A stretch of 64,000 nt of DNA from Paradesertivirga sp965650335 (GTDB lineage Bacteria; Bacteroidota; Bacteroidia; Sphingobacteriales; Sphingobacteriaceae): positions 1 through 64,000 of the forward strand of contig CBFGOI010000007.1 of NCBI GenBank assembly GCA_965650335.1, read 5' to 3'. Shown in pieces: positions 1 to 7,499 of this stretch. Below the pieces are notes generated by a model, which saw nothing but the letters and a program-made list of their open reading frames with translations, was not told the origin of the DNA and ran no database searches. Numbering within the stretch: the stretch's first letter is position 1; each line of letters starts with the position of its first letter. A program made the position numbers and the translations under genes.

Positions 1-63
1 GGAATGCTCCGTCAATCATCAGGAAGGCTCCGTCAATCATCAGGAATGCTCCGTCAATCATCG
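1..63. repeat. 21-bp tandem repeat, three copies at the window edge
   Basis: Three consecutive 21-bp units differ at one or two bases each (units start at 1, 22 and 43; core GCTCCGTCAATCATC). A fourth unit starting at 64 is badly decayed. The array probably continues to the left of the window. It lies downstream of moeA, and the reading frames across it give no recognisable protein, so it looks like a noncoding minisatellite. Confidence 0.85.
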
Positions 64-135
64 GGAAAGCCTCATAATCGTTAGAGATCGGCTCTGTTTA
101 GTCGATGGCAGCTTGGGGCTGCCTCTCATATCGAA

Positions 136-1320
136 TTATAATTTATAATACTCAATAACTTGACCTTCGTTAATGGTATCCACATCCGAAGGATGAACAG
201 CTAAAGCATCCGCGTCGATTCCAAGCCTTATATCACCAGAACCATTTAGTTTAGTCGCTTCCAAAACAGTTCCGGAATGAGAGAATTTTGCCGGAAAAAG
301 TTCATCGAAAGATGTTTTCTTTAGCTTTTTACCCTTAAATATACTTTTAAAAGAAGTTAATGGATTTAAGCCTAAAGATTTAACTATAAACGTCTCTACA
401 AAAATTTTAAATGTTACAAAAGATGAGAAAGGATTGCCTGGTAAGGCAAATACCATTGGTCCCCCAGGTTTTCTACCGCACCAAATTGGTTTTCCCGGTT
501 TTATAGCAAGTTTATGAAATAGCTTTTTAACACCGAGGCTTTCCAAAACTTCCGGTACATAATCTGCATCGCCGGCAGAAACGCCACCACTTAATATAAT
601 GATATCAAAATTTAAAGCTTCTTCAATAGTGCTTATAAGCTCTGCCTTATTATCGTTTACATGTTTGTAAAGAATCGGTTTAACCTTCCATACTTTTAAT
701 AATGCCTTAAGCATGTAATAATTGCTGTTCCTTATTTCCACATCCGAAAGTTCTTCATCCAATGCTTTTACCTCATTTCCTGTAGTAAATAAGGCAACTT
801 TTGGCAGAGCCTCAACTTTTATTTCAGACTTTCCAAGAGCTGCCAACGAGCCAATAACTGCCGGTGTGCAAATGCTATGCAGAGGAATTGCTAAGGTGTC
901 TTTTTTTAAATCTTCTCCCTTGCGGGCGATGTTCTGAAATTCCTTAAGTTGATGAATATTGAATGAAACAACCGAACCATTTTCAACTGCATCTTCTCTG
1001 CGAATTACCGTATCTGAGGACAAAGGAACTGCTGCGCCGGTCATGATTTTAAAAGCAGCATTTGATTTTAATTCTTTTGCAGGAATGGTACCGGCATAAA
1101 CTACCTCCTGTATTTCAAATTCTCTGGTTCCATTAAGCCAGTCTGCAAAACGGATGGCATAACCATCCATAGCAGATCTGTTAAAAGGAGGATAGTCTCG
1201 GTCCGCTAATATATCTTCAGCTAAAACCCTGCCATCTGCTTCGTCTAGATCTACCAGCTCGACTCCGAAAGATTTCGCTTCAGCAGTAATAATTTGTTGC
1301 GCTTCCCGGTAGGATATCAT
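136..1320 (-). CDS. moeA: Molybdopterin molybdenumtransferase MoeA
   Basis: 394 residues, the usual MoeA length. MoeA inserts molybdate into adenylylated molybdopterin in the cytoplasm, the last step of Mo-cofactor synthesis. Visible family motifs are PPFNRSAMDGYA near residue 43 (MoeA N-terminal domain), TTGNEV near 175 and LSGGVSAGD near 245 (MPT-binding MoCF_biosynth fold), and ALPGNPFSSF near 315, followed by the C-terminal beta-barrel domain. The ATG start at 1320 is clear. It is the last gene of a minus-strand Moco/nitrite block, separated from the upstream moaC-mogA fusion by a 234-bp spacer that contains a heptanucleotide array. This context suggests a supply role for an assimilatory nitrate reductase located elsewhere. 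Confidence 0.95.
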   Translation of the reverse strand: MISYREAQQIITAEAKSFGVELVDLDEADGRVLAEDILADRDYPPFNRSAMDGYAIRFADWLNGTREFEIQEVVYAGTIPAKELKSNAAFKIMTGAAVPLSSDTVIRREDAVENGSVVSFNIHQLKEFQNIARKGEDLKKDTLAIPLHSICTPAVIGSLAALGKSEIKVEALPKVALFTTGNEVKALDEELSDVEIRNSNYYMLKALLKVWKVKPILYKHVNDNKAELISTIEEALNFDIIILSGGVSAGDADYVPEVLESLGVKKLFHKLAIKPGKPIWCGRKPGGPMVFALPGNPFSSFVTFKIFVETFIVKSLGLNPLTSFKSIFKGKKLKKTSFDELFPAKFSHSGTVLEATKLNGSGDIRLGIDADALAVHPSDVDTINEGQVIEYYKL

Positions 1321-1441
1321 TTGTTTTAAATTTAAAAGTATGAAATAGGGACAAAAGATAAAGGAGAAAAGATTGCCTGACTGGATAGGGTAAAAGAAAA
1401 AAAACTATCTGGTTTGAGGAAAAAAAAAATTGAAATTTGTC

Positions 1442-1552
1442 CTTCATCTTTCATCCTTTGTCTTTCGTCTTCATCTTTTGTCTTTCATCCTTCATCTTTC
1501 GTCCTTCGTCTTTTGTCTTTCATCCTTCGTCTTTCATCTTTCTTCTTTCGTC
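1442..1552. repeat. Degenerate heptanucleotide array (YTTYRTC), about 16 units
   Basis: Fifteen 7-mers and one 6-mer, all fitting YTTYRTC apart from one TTTCTTC unit, run head to tail. The other strand is almost purely GAYRAAR. The array starts 2 nt after the stop codon of the moaC-mogA fusion and would form a purine-rich stretch in the transcript leading to moeA. An A-rich tract (about 1397-1430) flanks the other end. There is no dyad symmetry and no terminator. Confidence 0.85.
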
Positions 1553-1554
1553 CT

Positions 1555-2505
1555 TCAATGTCCTCCACCTTTCATCATTTTCCGTGCATGAAAAACCGCG
1601 GGCAAAATCGCTTCCATGGATTCTCTTGCGCCATCGCTGCTTCCCGGAAGGGTGACAATTAATGTTTGTCCGATGGAACCAGCAACGCCGCGGCTCATCA
1701 TAGCAAGTGGAGTGCGCATCTGTCCGTATGTGCGTATCGCTTCCATAATGCCTTCCGCATCCCGTTCTAAAATCTCGCTGACAGCAGATACAGTATTGTC
1801 TCGCGGTCCTAAACCCGTGCCGCCTGTTGTGAAAATAAAGTGTATGTCTTCAGCTACCCATTTCTTTATTTGCTCCTGGATCTGCGTCTTTTCATCCGGA
1901 ACAATTGTGTAGTGAACAACTGTTGCGTTTACATTCTCGAGCATTTGGCAAATCAGTTTACCGCTGTTGTCTTGTCGTTTACCTTGTGCTGTAGAGTCGG
2001 AACACACCAGAACTGCACAGGAAGGAGAGGTGGAGAAGAATTTTTTACGATCGCTTTTCCCGCCTTTTTTCTCTAAAAGTTTAATGTTGCCTATTTCCAG
2101 CCTGGTGTCGACAGGCTTAAGCATGTCGTAAATTTCAAGAGCGGCAACAGATACTGCGGTGAGCATTTCCATTTCAATACCGGTTCTGCCAATTGATTTT
2201 GCATTCCCCAGAATTACAATTCCATCTCTTGATAAAACATCATTTCCAAAATATTCGGCATGTTTTTCCTTGTCAATAAACTCGAAGCTCATATCCATTC
2301 CATCGATAGTTACGGGATGGCAATGAGGAAGAAGTTGTGGTGTAAGTTTAGCGCCGATAAAACCCGCCGCACGTGCAACGTCAAATAAATTTCCTTTGGG
2401 GAGCTGGTTGTTTTTAATCAGGGATATAGTTTCTGGCGAGCAAAAAATAATTGCTATAGCTCGTGCTGTTCGAAGTGTTATTTGTTTGCTGGTGATATCA
2501 CGCAT
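1555..2505 (-). CDS. moaCB: Bifunctional MoaC-MogA/MoaB fusion (Moco biosynthesis)
   Basis: 316 residues. Residues 1-150 are MoaC (cyclic pyranopterin monophosphate synthase accessory protein): LPHCHP near 60, TGIEMEML near 109 and DMLKPVD near 126 carry the expected His, Glu and Asp/Lys residues. Residues 160-316 are a MogA/MoaB molybdopterin adenylyltransferase domain with TTGGTGLGPRD near 230 and LPGSSDGARE near 290. The fusion couples an early and a late Moco step and is known in Bacteroidota. The ATG at 2505 is preceded by three TGCAAAT copies in the leader. moeA follows downstream. MoaC has lost some of its usual N-terminal residues but begins with the typical DIT/RTA segment. Confidence 0.93.
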   Translation of the reverse strand: MRDITSKQITLRTARAIAIIFCSPETISLIKNNQLPKGNLFDVARAAGFIGAKLTPQLLPHCHPVTIDGMDMSFEFIDKEKHAEYFGNDVLSRDGIVILGNAKSIGRTGIEMEMLTAVSVAALEIYDMLKPVDTRLEIGNIKLLEKKGGKSDRKKFFSTSPSCAVLVCSDSTAQGKRQDNSGKLICQMLENVNATVVHYTIVPDEKTQIQEQIKKWVAEDIHFIFTTGGTGLGPRDNTVSAVSEILERDAEGIMEAIRTYGQMRTPLAMMSRGVAGSIGQTLIVTLPGSSDGARESMEAILPAVFHARKMMKGGGH

Positions 2506-2514
2506 GGTTAAATA

Positions 2515-2544
2515 TGCAAATGTTTAATGTGCAAATGTGCAAAT
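2515..2544. repeat. Three TGCAAAT copies in the moaC-mogA leader
   Basis: TGCAAAT occurs at 2515-2521, 2530-2536 and 2538-2544, all within 40 bp of the start codon. This may be a binding site cluster or just low complexity. No regulator is known to me for it. Confidence 0.4.
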
Positions 2545-2615
2545 TATAAAATGGCTAATATGGTTTTTCTTAACATTCAATCAAGCTATTCAAATGAAAT
2601 AAAACAAAAATAAAC

Positions 2616-2676
2616 CGTCAGACAGCGTTTAGAACGGGCTTAAAACGCAGACATCCGTTTTCGACGCTGTCTGACG
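2616..2676. repeat. Large nested inverted repeat
   Basis: Perfect 13-bp arms CGTCAGACAGCGT (2616-2628) and its complement (2664-2676) enclose a 35-bp loop holding a second 6-bp stem, AAAACG (2642-2647) with CGTTTT (2656-2661). It sits between the nirBD terminator and the moaC-mogA leader. There is no T-run on either side, so it is not a simple intrinsic terminator; it may be a REP-like element or an RNA structure. Confidence 0.7.
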
Positions 2677-2739
2677 TTCAAATTGTATTAAATGCGATTT
2701 CCCTATTCAACGTTTTTGCGTTTCGACTGATTTATTCAT

Positions 2740-2765
2740 AAAAAACCCCGGTATTTCTACCAGGG
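2740..2765 (-). terminator. Intrinsic terminator of nirBD
   Basis: On the minus strand the stem CCCTGGTA / TACCGGGG with a 4-base loop is followed by six T. It lies about 30 bp beyond the nirD stop codon. Confidence 0.8.
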
Positions 2766-2794
2766 ACCTTTTATTTAACAACGACAACTTATCA

Positions 2795-3157
2795 CTAAGC
2801 TGTTTGCTTTATACCGATATAGACTTTATCATCGATAACTCTAACCGGGTATGTTTTTATTTCATATTCTTCTCCGGTTAAGCATTCGCCGGATATTAAT
2901 GAAAAAGATTTTTTATGGAATGGGCAAGCCACTTTTGGTTCGCACTCTTCGCCGGTACTTCCAATCATCCCTCTGGCTAAGGCCATTTGTTGTTTGTGAG
3001 GACATAAGTTTTGAGTTGCGTACCATTCGTTACGACGGGTAAAGTTAAAAACAGCTATTTGCTCTTCGCCATGTTTTACACAGGCACCACCGTTTTCTGG
3101 TACATCTGTAGTGGTGCAGGCCAAAATCCATTTTAAAGTATCTGTTGCGGCTTCCAT
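2795..3157 (-). CDS. nirD: Nitrite reductase small subunit NirD, Rieske-type
   Basis: 120 residues, the full length of the family. It is the small subunit of cytoplasmic NADH-dependent nitrite reductase, which reduces nitrite to ammonium together with NirB. Unlike the enterobacterial NirD, this copy keeps complete Rieske [2Fe-2S] ligands: C-P-H near residue 52 and C-P-F-H near residue 80, so it probably carries a cluster. It lies 84 bp downstream of nirB on the same strand and is followed by a strong terminator, so nirBD is one transcript. Confidence 0.93.
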   Translation of the reverse strand: MEAATDTLKWILACTTTDVPENGGACVKHGEEQIAVFNFTRRNEWYATQNLCPHKQQMALARGMIGSTGEECEPKVACPFHKKSFSLISGECLTGEEYEIKTYPVRVIDDKVYIGIKQTA

Positions 3158-3241
3158 ATTTTATAATTTAATAATCAATCAATCTTTATTTAAAAATGGC
3201 TTGGCGAATTTGATCCTAAGTCCGCCAAGCTTATTAGCTGT

Positions 3242-5743
3242 TTACCATTCTTTCGCTTTAATCTGCTCGCGCATCAAATCGAAGTTTACAGACGGGTCTT
3301 TTTCTTCAGGAGCATTTACGAAGTGAACAAAGCGCTTACGTAAATCTTCATTTTGTACAACTTCCTTCCATTCGCAATGGAAGCTGTCAACTAGTAATTG
3401 CATCTCCTCTTCAAGCTGATCGCAAATACCCAGGCTATCGTTTAGGATTACATTTTTCAGATAGCTCATTCCACCTTCCATTTTATTCAGCCATGTTGCG
3501 GTTCTGGCAAGCGGATCGGCGGTTTTTATATAGAACATTAAAAATCTGTCAAGATATTTAATCAGCGTCTCTTTGTCTATATCGCTGGCAAGTAATAAGG
3601 CATGTTGAGGTTTAGAACCACCGTTTCCGCATACGTAAAGGTTCCAGCCTTTATCGGTAGCAATAACTCCAAAGTCTTTAGACTGAGCTTCTGCGCATTC
3701 GCGGATACATCCGCTCACACCACCCTTAAGCTTGTGCGGAGCTCTGATTCCTTTATATCTTTCTTCGATCTCAATAGCGAAAGAAACGCTAGCGTGTAGA
3801 CCAAAGCGACACCATGTGCTTCCTACGCAGCTTTTTACAGTTCTTAAAGCCTTTCCATAAGCATGTCCGCTTTCAAAACCAGCTTCAATAAGTTCTTCCC
3901 AGATAGCTGGAAGGTCATTCACATGCGCACCAAATAAATCGATACGTTGGCCGCCGGTAATTTTGGTGTATAAGTTGTATTTCTTAGCAACTTGTCCGAT
4001 TACAATTAATTTATCCGGTGTTATTTCTCCTCCTGGAATTCTTGGTACCACAGAGTATGTTCCGCCTTTTTGAATATTGGCAAGGTAGCGGTCATTGCTG
4101 TCCTGAATCGGGGCTTGCTTAACAATTAAGTCGTTCCAAAGTCCTGAAAGAATACTTGCTACGGCAGGCTTGCAGGTTTCGCATCCGTCACCTCTTCCAA
4201 AATGATCAAGTGCTTCATCGTAAGAACGTACGTTATTGATTCTCATCAAATCGATTAATTCCTGACGAGAATAGTCGAAGTGCTCGCAGATTACATTTTT
4301 AACGTATAATCCGTTTTCTTTCATCGCTCCGGCAATCAAATCTTTTACCAGAGGCACACAACCACCGCAGCATGTTCCTGCTTTGGTGCATTTTTTTATG
4401 CCATCAAGAGTGGTGATGTTATCCAGCTTTACCGCATCGCAGATGGCGCCTTTGCTTACTGATTCGCATGAACAAATCATCGCATCATCCGGTAGGCTCA
4501 TTATTCCTGCGCCTTCGGTTACGGCACCGTTTCTTGCACCTAATATTAAATCTTCGGGATTGGCAGGAAGAGCAATTTTATTCTTAACATTTTGTAAAAG
4601 AATGTTATAGTCGTCTGCATCGCCGATTAAAATACCACCCAAAAGAGTAGTGCCATCGTTGCTGATGTTTATTCGTTTATAAATGCCCTTATTGGTATCT
4701 TCAAGATAAACAGTTTTACAATCAGGATCACTGATAAATGGGTCTCCAAAGCTTGCTACATCTATGCCGATGAGTTTCAATTTGGTGCTCATGTCAAATC
4801 CTGTAAAGCTTTTATCAGCTTCAGAAAGTTTGGCAACAACAACATCGGCCATTTCATATCCCGGTGCAACCAGGCCATAAATCATTCCGCTATGTAATGC
4901 GCATTCGCCGATTGCAAAAATGCTTTCATCATTGGTTTGCATGAAATCGTTTACCACGATACCGCCTCTGGTGCCGATTTCAAGTCCAGACAGCTTAGCA
5001 AGTTCATCGCGGGGTCTGATTCCTGCAGATATGACAAGCATGTCTACCGCTAGTGATGACTCATCTGTAAATTCTAATGCTTCAATTTTGCCTTCTCCGG
5101 CTACTCTTGCAGTGCTTTTATTTAAATGTATATGTAAACCCAGTTCTCTAAGTTTCATTTGAAGCATGCTGCTTCCTGCCTGATCTATTTGTCTTGGCAT
5201 TAATCTTGGAGCGAACTCAATAACGTGAGTTTCGGAGATTCCAAGATCTAATAATGCTTTGGCTGCTTCCAGTCCAAGTAATCCACCACCCATAACAGCA
5301 CCATTTTTCGCTTTGGCGGCGTATTCTTTTATTAACTCAAGATCTTCGATGGTTCGGTAAACAAAAACTCCTTCTTTTTCGATTCCTGGGATATCAGGTA
5401 CGAATGCAGATGAGCCGGTTGCAAGAACCAGGTAGTCATAATGCTGAACAGTTCCTTTTAGTGAGTGGATGGTTTTAGTTGCACGATTTATTTCCTGAAC
5501 AGGATCGTTAAGATGAAGTTCGATATTATTTTCTTCATACCATCCTGCTGAAGACATAGAAAGATCTTCGGCTGATTTACCATTGAAATATTCACTTAAG
5601 TGAACCCGGTCGTACGCAGGTCTTGGCTCTTCACCGAAAATGATTAATTTATAATTATCTGTTTTGGCTATAAGCTTTTCACAGAACTTATAACTAACCA
5701 TTCCGTTTCCTACTACTACTATAACTGGTTTTTCCTGCAGCAT
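3242..5743 (-). CDS. nirB: NAD(P)H-nitrite reductase large subunit NirB
   Basis: About 833 residues. Reduces nitrite to ammonium with siroheme, [4Fe-4S] and FAD in the cytoplasm. Order of domains: N-terminal FAD/NAD-binding oxidoreductase (GNGMVSYKFCE, then GGGLLGLEAA near 155), a BFD-like [2Fe-2S] domain with CSC and TCCGGC motifs near 430-460, the NIR/SIR ferredoxin-like half-domain, and the siroheme/[4Fe-4S] domain with C-X5-C (SCVGSTWC, near 640) and C-X3-C (GCIREC, near 680). The reading frame can be extended two codons to a TTG at 5749, but the ATG at 5743 gives the usual start. It heads the nirBD unit, with a CRP/FNR-like operator upstream. Confidence 0.95.
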   Translation of the reverse strand: MLQEKPVIVVVGNGMVSYKFCEKLIAKTDNYKLIIFGEEPRPAYDRVHLSEYFNGKSAEDLSMSSAGWYEENNIELHLNDPVQEINRATKTIHSLKGTVQHYDYLVLATGSSAFVPDIPGIEKEGVFVYRTIEDLELIKEYAAKAKNGAVMGGGLLGLEAAKALLDLGISETHVIEFAPRLMPRQIDQAGSSMLQMKLRELGLHIHLNKSTARVAGEGKIEALEFTDESSLAVDMLVISAGIRPRDELAKLSGLEIGTRGGIVVNDFMQTNDESIFAIGECALHSGMIYGLVAPGYEMADVVVAKLSEADKSFTGFDMSTKLKLIGIDVASFGDPFISDPDCKTVYLEDTNKGIYKRINISNDGTTLLGGILIGDADDYNILLQNVKNKIALPANPEDLILGARNGAVTEGAGIMSLPDDAMICSCESVSKGAICDAVKLDNITTLDGIKKCTKAGTCCGGCVPLVKDLIAGAMKENGLYVKNVICEHFDYSRQELIDLMRINNVRSYDEALDHFGRGDGCETCKPAVASILSGLWNDLIVKQAPIQDSNDRYLANIQKGGTYSVVPRIPGGEITPDKLIVIGQVAKKYNLYTKITGGQRIDLFGAHVNDLPAIWEELIEAGFESGHAYGKALRTVKSCVGSTWCRFGLHASVSFAIEIEERYKGIRAPHKLKGGVSGCIRECAEAQSKDFGVIATDKGWNLYVCGNGGSKPQHALLLASDIDKETLIKYLDRFLMFYIKTADPLARTATWLNKMEGGMSYLKNVILNDSLGICDQLEEEMQLLVDSFHCEWKEVVQNEDLRKRFVHFVNAPEEKDPSVNFDLMREQIKAKEW

Positions 5744-5822
5744 ATTCAAAAATTTAATGTCAATTATTTGTTTTTAATAGAAATTTATAGCGTATTCTAT
5801 TAAATACTGTATTTCTTTCTAA

Positions 5823-5830
5823 CAAATTTA
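5823..5830 (-). promoter_or_regulatory. Candidate -7 element of the nirB promoter
   Basis: TAAATTTG on the minus strand fits the Bacteroidota -7 consensus TAnnTTTG. No good TTG -33 element lies 18-21 bp upstream; the operator at 5846-5865 takes that place. This predicts an activator-dependent promoter with the start of transcription near 5818. Confidence 0.45.
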
Positions 5831-5845
5831 AGTATTTGACGGCAT

Positions 5846-5865
5846 AGTATGATATAAATCATACT
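5846..5865. promoter_or_regulatory. CRP/FNR-family-like operator upstream of nirB
   Basis: AGTATGATATAAATCATACT is a perfect 8-bp inverted repeat with a 4-bp spacer, containing TATGA-N6-TCATA, the arrangement used by CRP/FNR family proteins. Its centre is about 112 bp upstream of the nirB ATG and roughly 36-41 bp upstream of the inferred transcription start, the usual class II activator position. The identity of the regulator is not shown. Confidence 0.6.
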
Positions 5866-6318
5866 TTTTGAGTGATTTTTATTAAAATATTAATATTTAC
5901 ATGATTTATGACTGTCAAATAATTGAAGTTTATAAATTTTATTCAAAAAAATAGAAATCTTATAAACTATTCGTTTGAATTTTGGGTGTTTTTATTGAAT
6001 ATTCGGCACGTTTATTATTAAAATAGCTCGACTTTAGGAATTTACCTACAGAAAATGGATCATTTCTCGATTTGAATAGTCTTCGTATAGAATATATTCC
6101 ATTTTTTTGAAAGAATTTTGTAATAGCTTGCTGTATGCAGACTTGCATTTAATTGGTGTTTTGTTATTTGAAAAAGATGTCTTAGATAAATGCCATGCAT
6201 CATCGATAGAAAATGGATATTATTAGTGGATAAATTTTGAAGGCTATGTTTCATTTTGAAAAAAATGAATTACCTATATATATGTATCTCACTAAAAATT
6301 GTTGTTAGGTATTTCTAA
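5866..6318. other. Gene-free A+T-rich spacer
   Basis: Between the divergent nirB and DUF92 genes. Two short minus-strand reading frames exist (up to about 64 codons) but their composition follows the A+T-rich background and they resemble nothing I know. An ATTTGAC / GTCAAAT pair (5834-5840 and 5914-5920) flanks the region just beyond the operator. I see no RNA gene. Confidence 0.6.
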
Positions 6319-6347
6319 TTGAAAAACTCATACTTGTCTTATTTTTG
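6319..6347 (+). promoter_or_regulatory. Bacteroidota-type promoter of the DUF92 gene
   Basis: TTG (6319-6321), 18 bp, then TATTTTTG (6340-6347) matches the -33/-7 consensus TTG-N18-TAnnTTTG. It predicts a short leader before the TTG start at 6385. Confidence 0.6.
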
Positions 6348-6384
6348 ATCGAAAAATTAGTATCACAATTAATCGACCCGTGTT

Positions 6385-7083
6385 TTGACTCTACATTTCG
6401 TTATAGCCATTTTTATTCTAATCGGAATGCTACTGAGTGTGATAACAAAGAAGCTTAGCCTTGATGCTGCTTTGACTGGTGGAATTCTAACAGTTTTCAT
6501 CTATCTGGGAGTTGGTTATCCTGGCGTAGTTTTACTTGCGGGCTTTTTTCTTTTAGGAGTTTTAGCAACTTCATGGAAGCGGAAAGAGAAAGCGGAGCTG
6601 GGTGATGCCGATGATCGTAATGGAATGCGAACTGCGACTCAAGTATTTGCCAATAGCGGCGTATCTGGTATTGCTGGATTGCTTGCGATTATTTTCCCAC
6701 AGAAAATAGAGCTCTCTTTATTAATGATCGCTGCTGCATTTTCTTCTGCTACAGCAGATACACTGTCTTCAGAATTGGGTAATGTATATGGCCGGAGCTA
6801 TTTTAACATAGTGAGTTTTAAAAAAGATGTAAAAGGTTTAGATGGAGTAATAAGTTTGGAAGGAACTCTATTTGGATTGGCTGGCTCGATCATAATCGCG
6901 CTAATCTATTCTGTAAATGCGGGTTGGGGACGCGAGTTTTTGTGGATAATATTAGCAGGCACGCTAGGGAACTGTTCTGATTCTATACTAGGCGCCACTT
7001 TAGAGCGGGCAGGGGTTTTGAAAAATAACCATGTGAATTTTATAAATACCGCTGTGGCAGCTCTTGTAATTCTCTTATTTTAA
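6385..7083 (+). CDS. DUF92 family integral membrane protein
   Basis: 232 residues with about six hydrophobic segments. The DUF92 / TIGR00297 family is shown by the glycine-rich AALTGG segment near 30, the RNGMRTATQVFANSG region near 80, a conserved SATADTLSSELG near 125 and LGNCSDSILGATLER near 205. Some plant and cyanobacterial relatives act in phytyl-phosphate metabolism, but the role in non-photosynthetic bacteria is unknown and I assign none. The frame opens with TTG; the first in-frame ATG is at 6427 and would cut into the first membrane helix, so TTG is preferred. A promoter lies 38 bp upstream. Confidence 0.8.
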   Translation: MTLHFVIAIFILIGMLLSVITKKLSLDAALTGGILTVFIYLGVGYPGVVLLAGFFLLGVLATSWKRKEKAELGDADDRNGMRTATQVFANSGVSGIAGLLAIIFPQKIELSLLMIAAAFSSATADTLSSELGNVYGRSYFNIVSFKKDVKGLDGVISLEGTLFGLAGSIIIALIYSVNAGWGREFLWIILAGTLGNCSDSILGATLERAGVLKNNHVNFINTAVAALVILLF

Positions 7084-7111
7084 ACTGGACAATCTGGCGC
7101 TGCGTAGAAAG

Positions 7112-7142
7112 AAAAAAAAGGGTCAAGCATTAAGCCTGACCC
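7112..7142 (-). terminator. Strong intrinsic terminator pointing left
   Basis: On the minus strand GGGTCAGGC / GCTTGACCC forms a 9-bp stem with one mismatch, followed by eight T (7112-7119). On the plus strand the hairpin has no T-run. No minus-strand protein gene lies upstream, which implies a short minus-strand transcript in 7143-7400. Confidence 0.75.
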
Positions 7143-7272
7143 TACATCTACCTATGAAAACGTTGTCGTGGAGACAACGAAACAAATGTTGGAAAAAAAA
7201 ATCATATTCTAAAGGAATATCAATTAAATCGGAAAATATTTGTTCATAATCCGAAATCGGATGGACAATCCG
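7112..7272 (-). ncRNA. Candidate structured small RNA (minus strand)
   Basis: Reading leftwards, the region holds CGGAT-TGTCC-ATCCG followed at once by a second CGGAT (7249-7272), so the central ATCCG can pair with either neighbour; then GTTGTC-TCCAC-GACAAC (7162-7178), then the terminator at 7112-7142. No long minus-strand frame is present. The promoter is not clear. The presence of ordered hairpins ending in a T8 terminator is seen; that it is expressed is inference. Confidence 0.35.
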
Positions 7273-7339
7273 TTTGCGAAATTAAGATTGGACTTTTGAT
7301 GTGTGTCATCTTAATGATTGTTTAACGAAAACAAAAATA

Positions 7340-7368
7340 TTGGGTTTAGAAAATTTAACGTATTTTTG
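7340..7368 (+). promoter_or_regulatory. Bacteroidota-type promoter of the DEAD-box helicase
   Basis: TTG (7340-7342), 18 bp, TATTTTTG (7361-7368): same elements and spacing as at 6319-6347. It predicts a leader of about 125 nt. Confidence 0.6.
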
Positions 7369-7405
7369 CATATATTCTCTTTTAGTTGATTACTCTTCTA
7401 TTACA

Positions 7406-7480
7406 AGCTCATCCTGAAGATGAGGAGATATACAAATTAACTCCCCCTTGTATATTTATATCATTTGGTAGTTAAGCAAT
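7406..7480 (+). promoter_or_regulatory. Structured 5' leader of the DEAD-box helicase
   Basis: Between the inferred transcription start (near 7374) and the start codon there are three consecutive dyads: CTCATC/GATGAG (7409-7425), ATATACAA/TTGTATAT (around 7429-7457) and AGTTAA/TTAACT (around 7471-7486). A long folded leader is common for cold-induced helicase mRNAs; the function here is inferred. Confidence 0.4.
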
Positions 7481-7499
7481 TAACTTAAATATTAAAAAT

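Noticed and set aside
1414..1662. Two overlapping plus-strand reading frames over the heptamer array
   Set aside because: They are forced open by the repeat (Phe/Ser/Leu/His only) and overlap the 3' end of moaC-mogA on the other strand.
1555..2505. Two separate genes, moaC and mogA, joined by error
   Set aside because: One uninterrupted frame with a natural linker, and MoaC-MogA/MoaB fusions are known in this phylum.
5960..6254. Short minus-strand frames in the nirB-DUF92 spacer
   Set aside because: A+T-rich background composition, no start context, two frames overlapping each other, nothing recognisable.
7154..7249. 31-codon plus-strand frame starting at the ATG in CTACCTATG
   Set aside because: Short and overlapping the stem-loops of the candidate RNA; Lys/Ser-rich by composition. 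A leader peptide cannot be excluded but nothing supports it.
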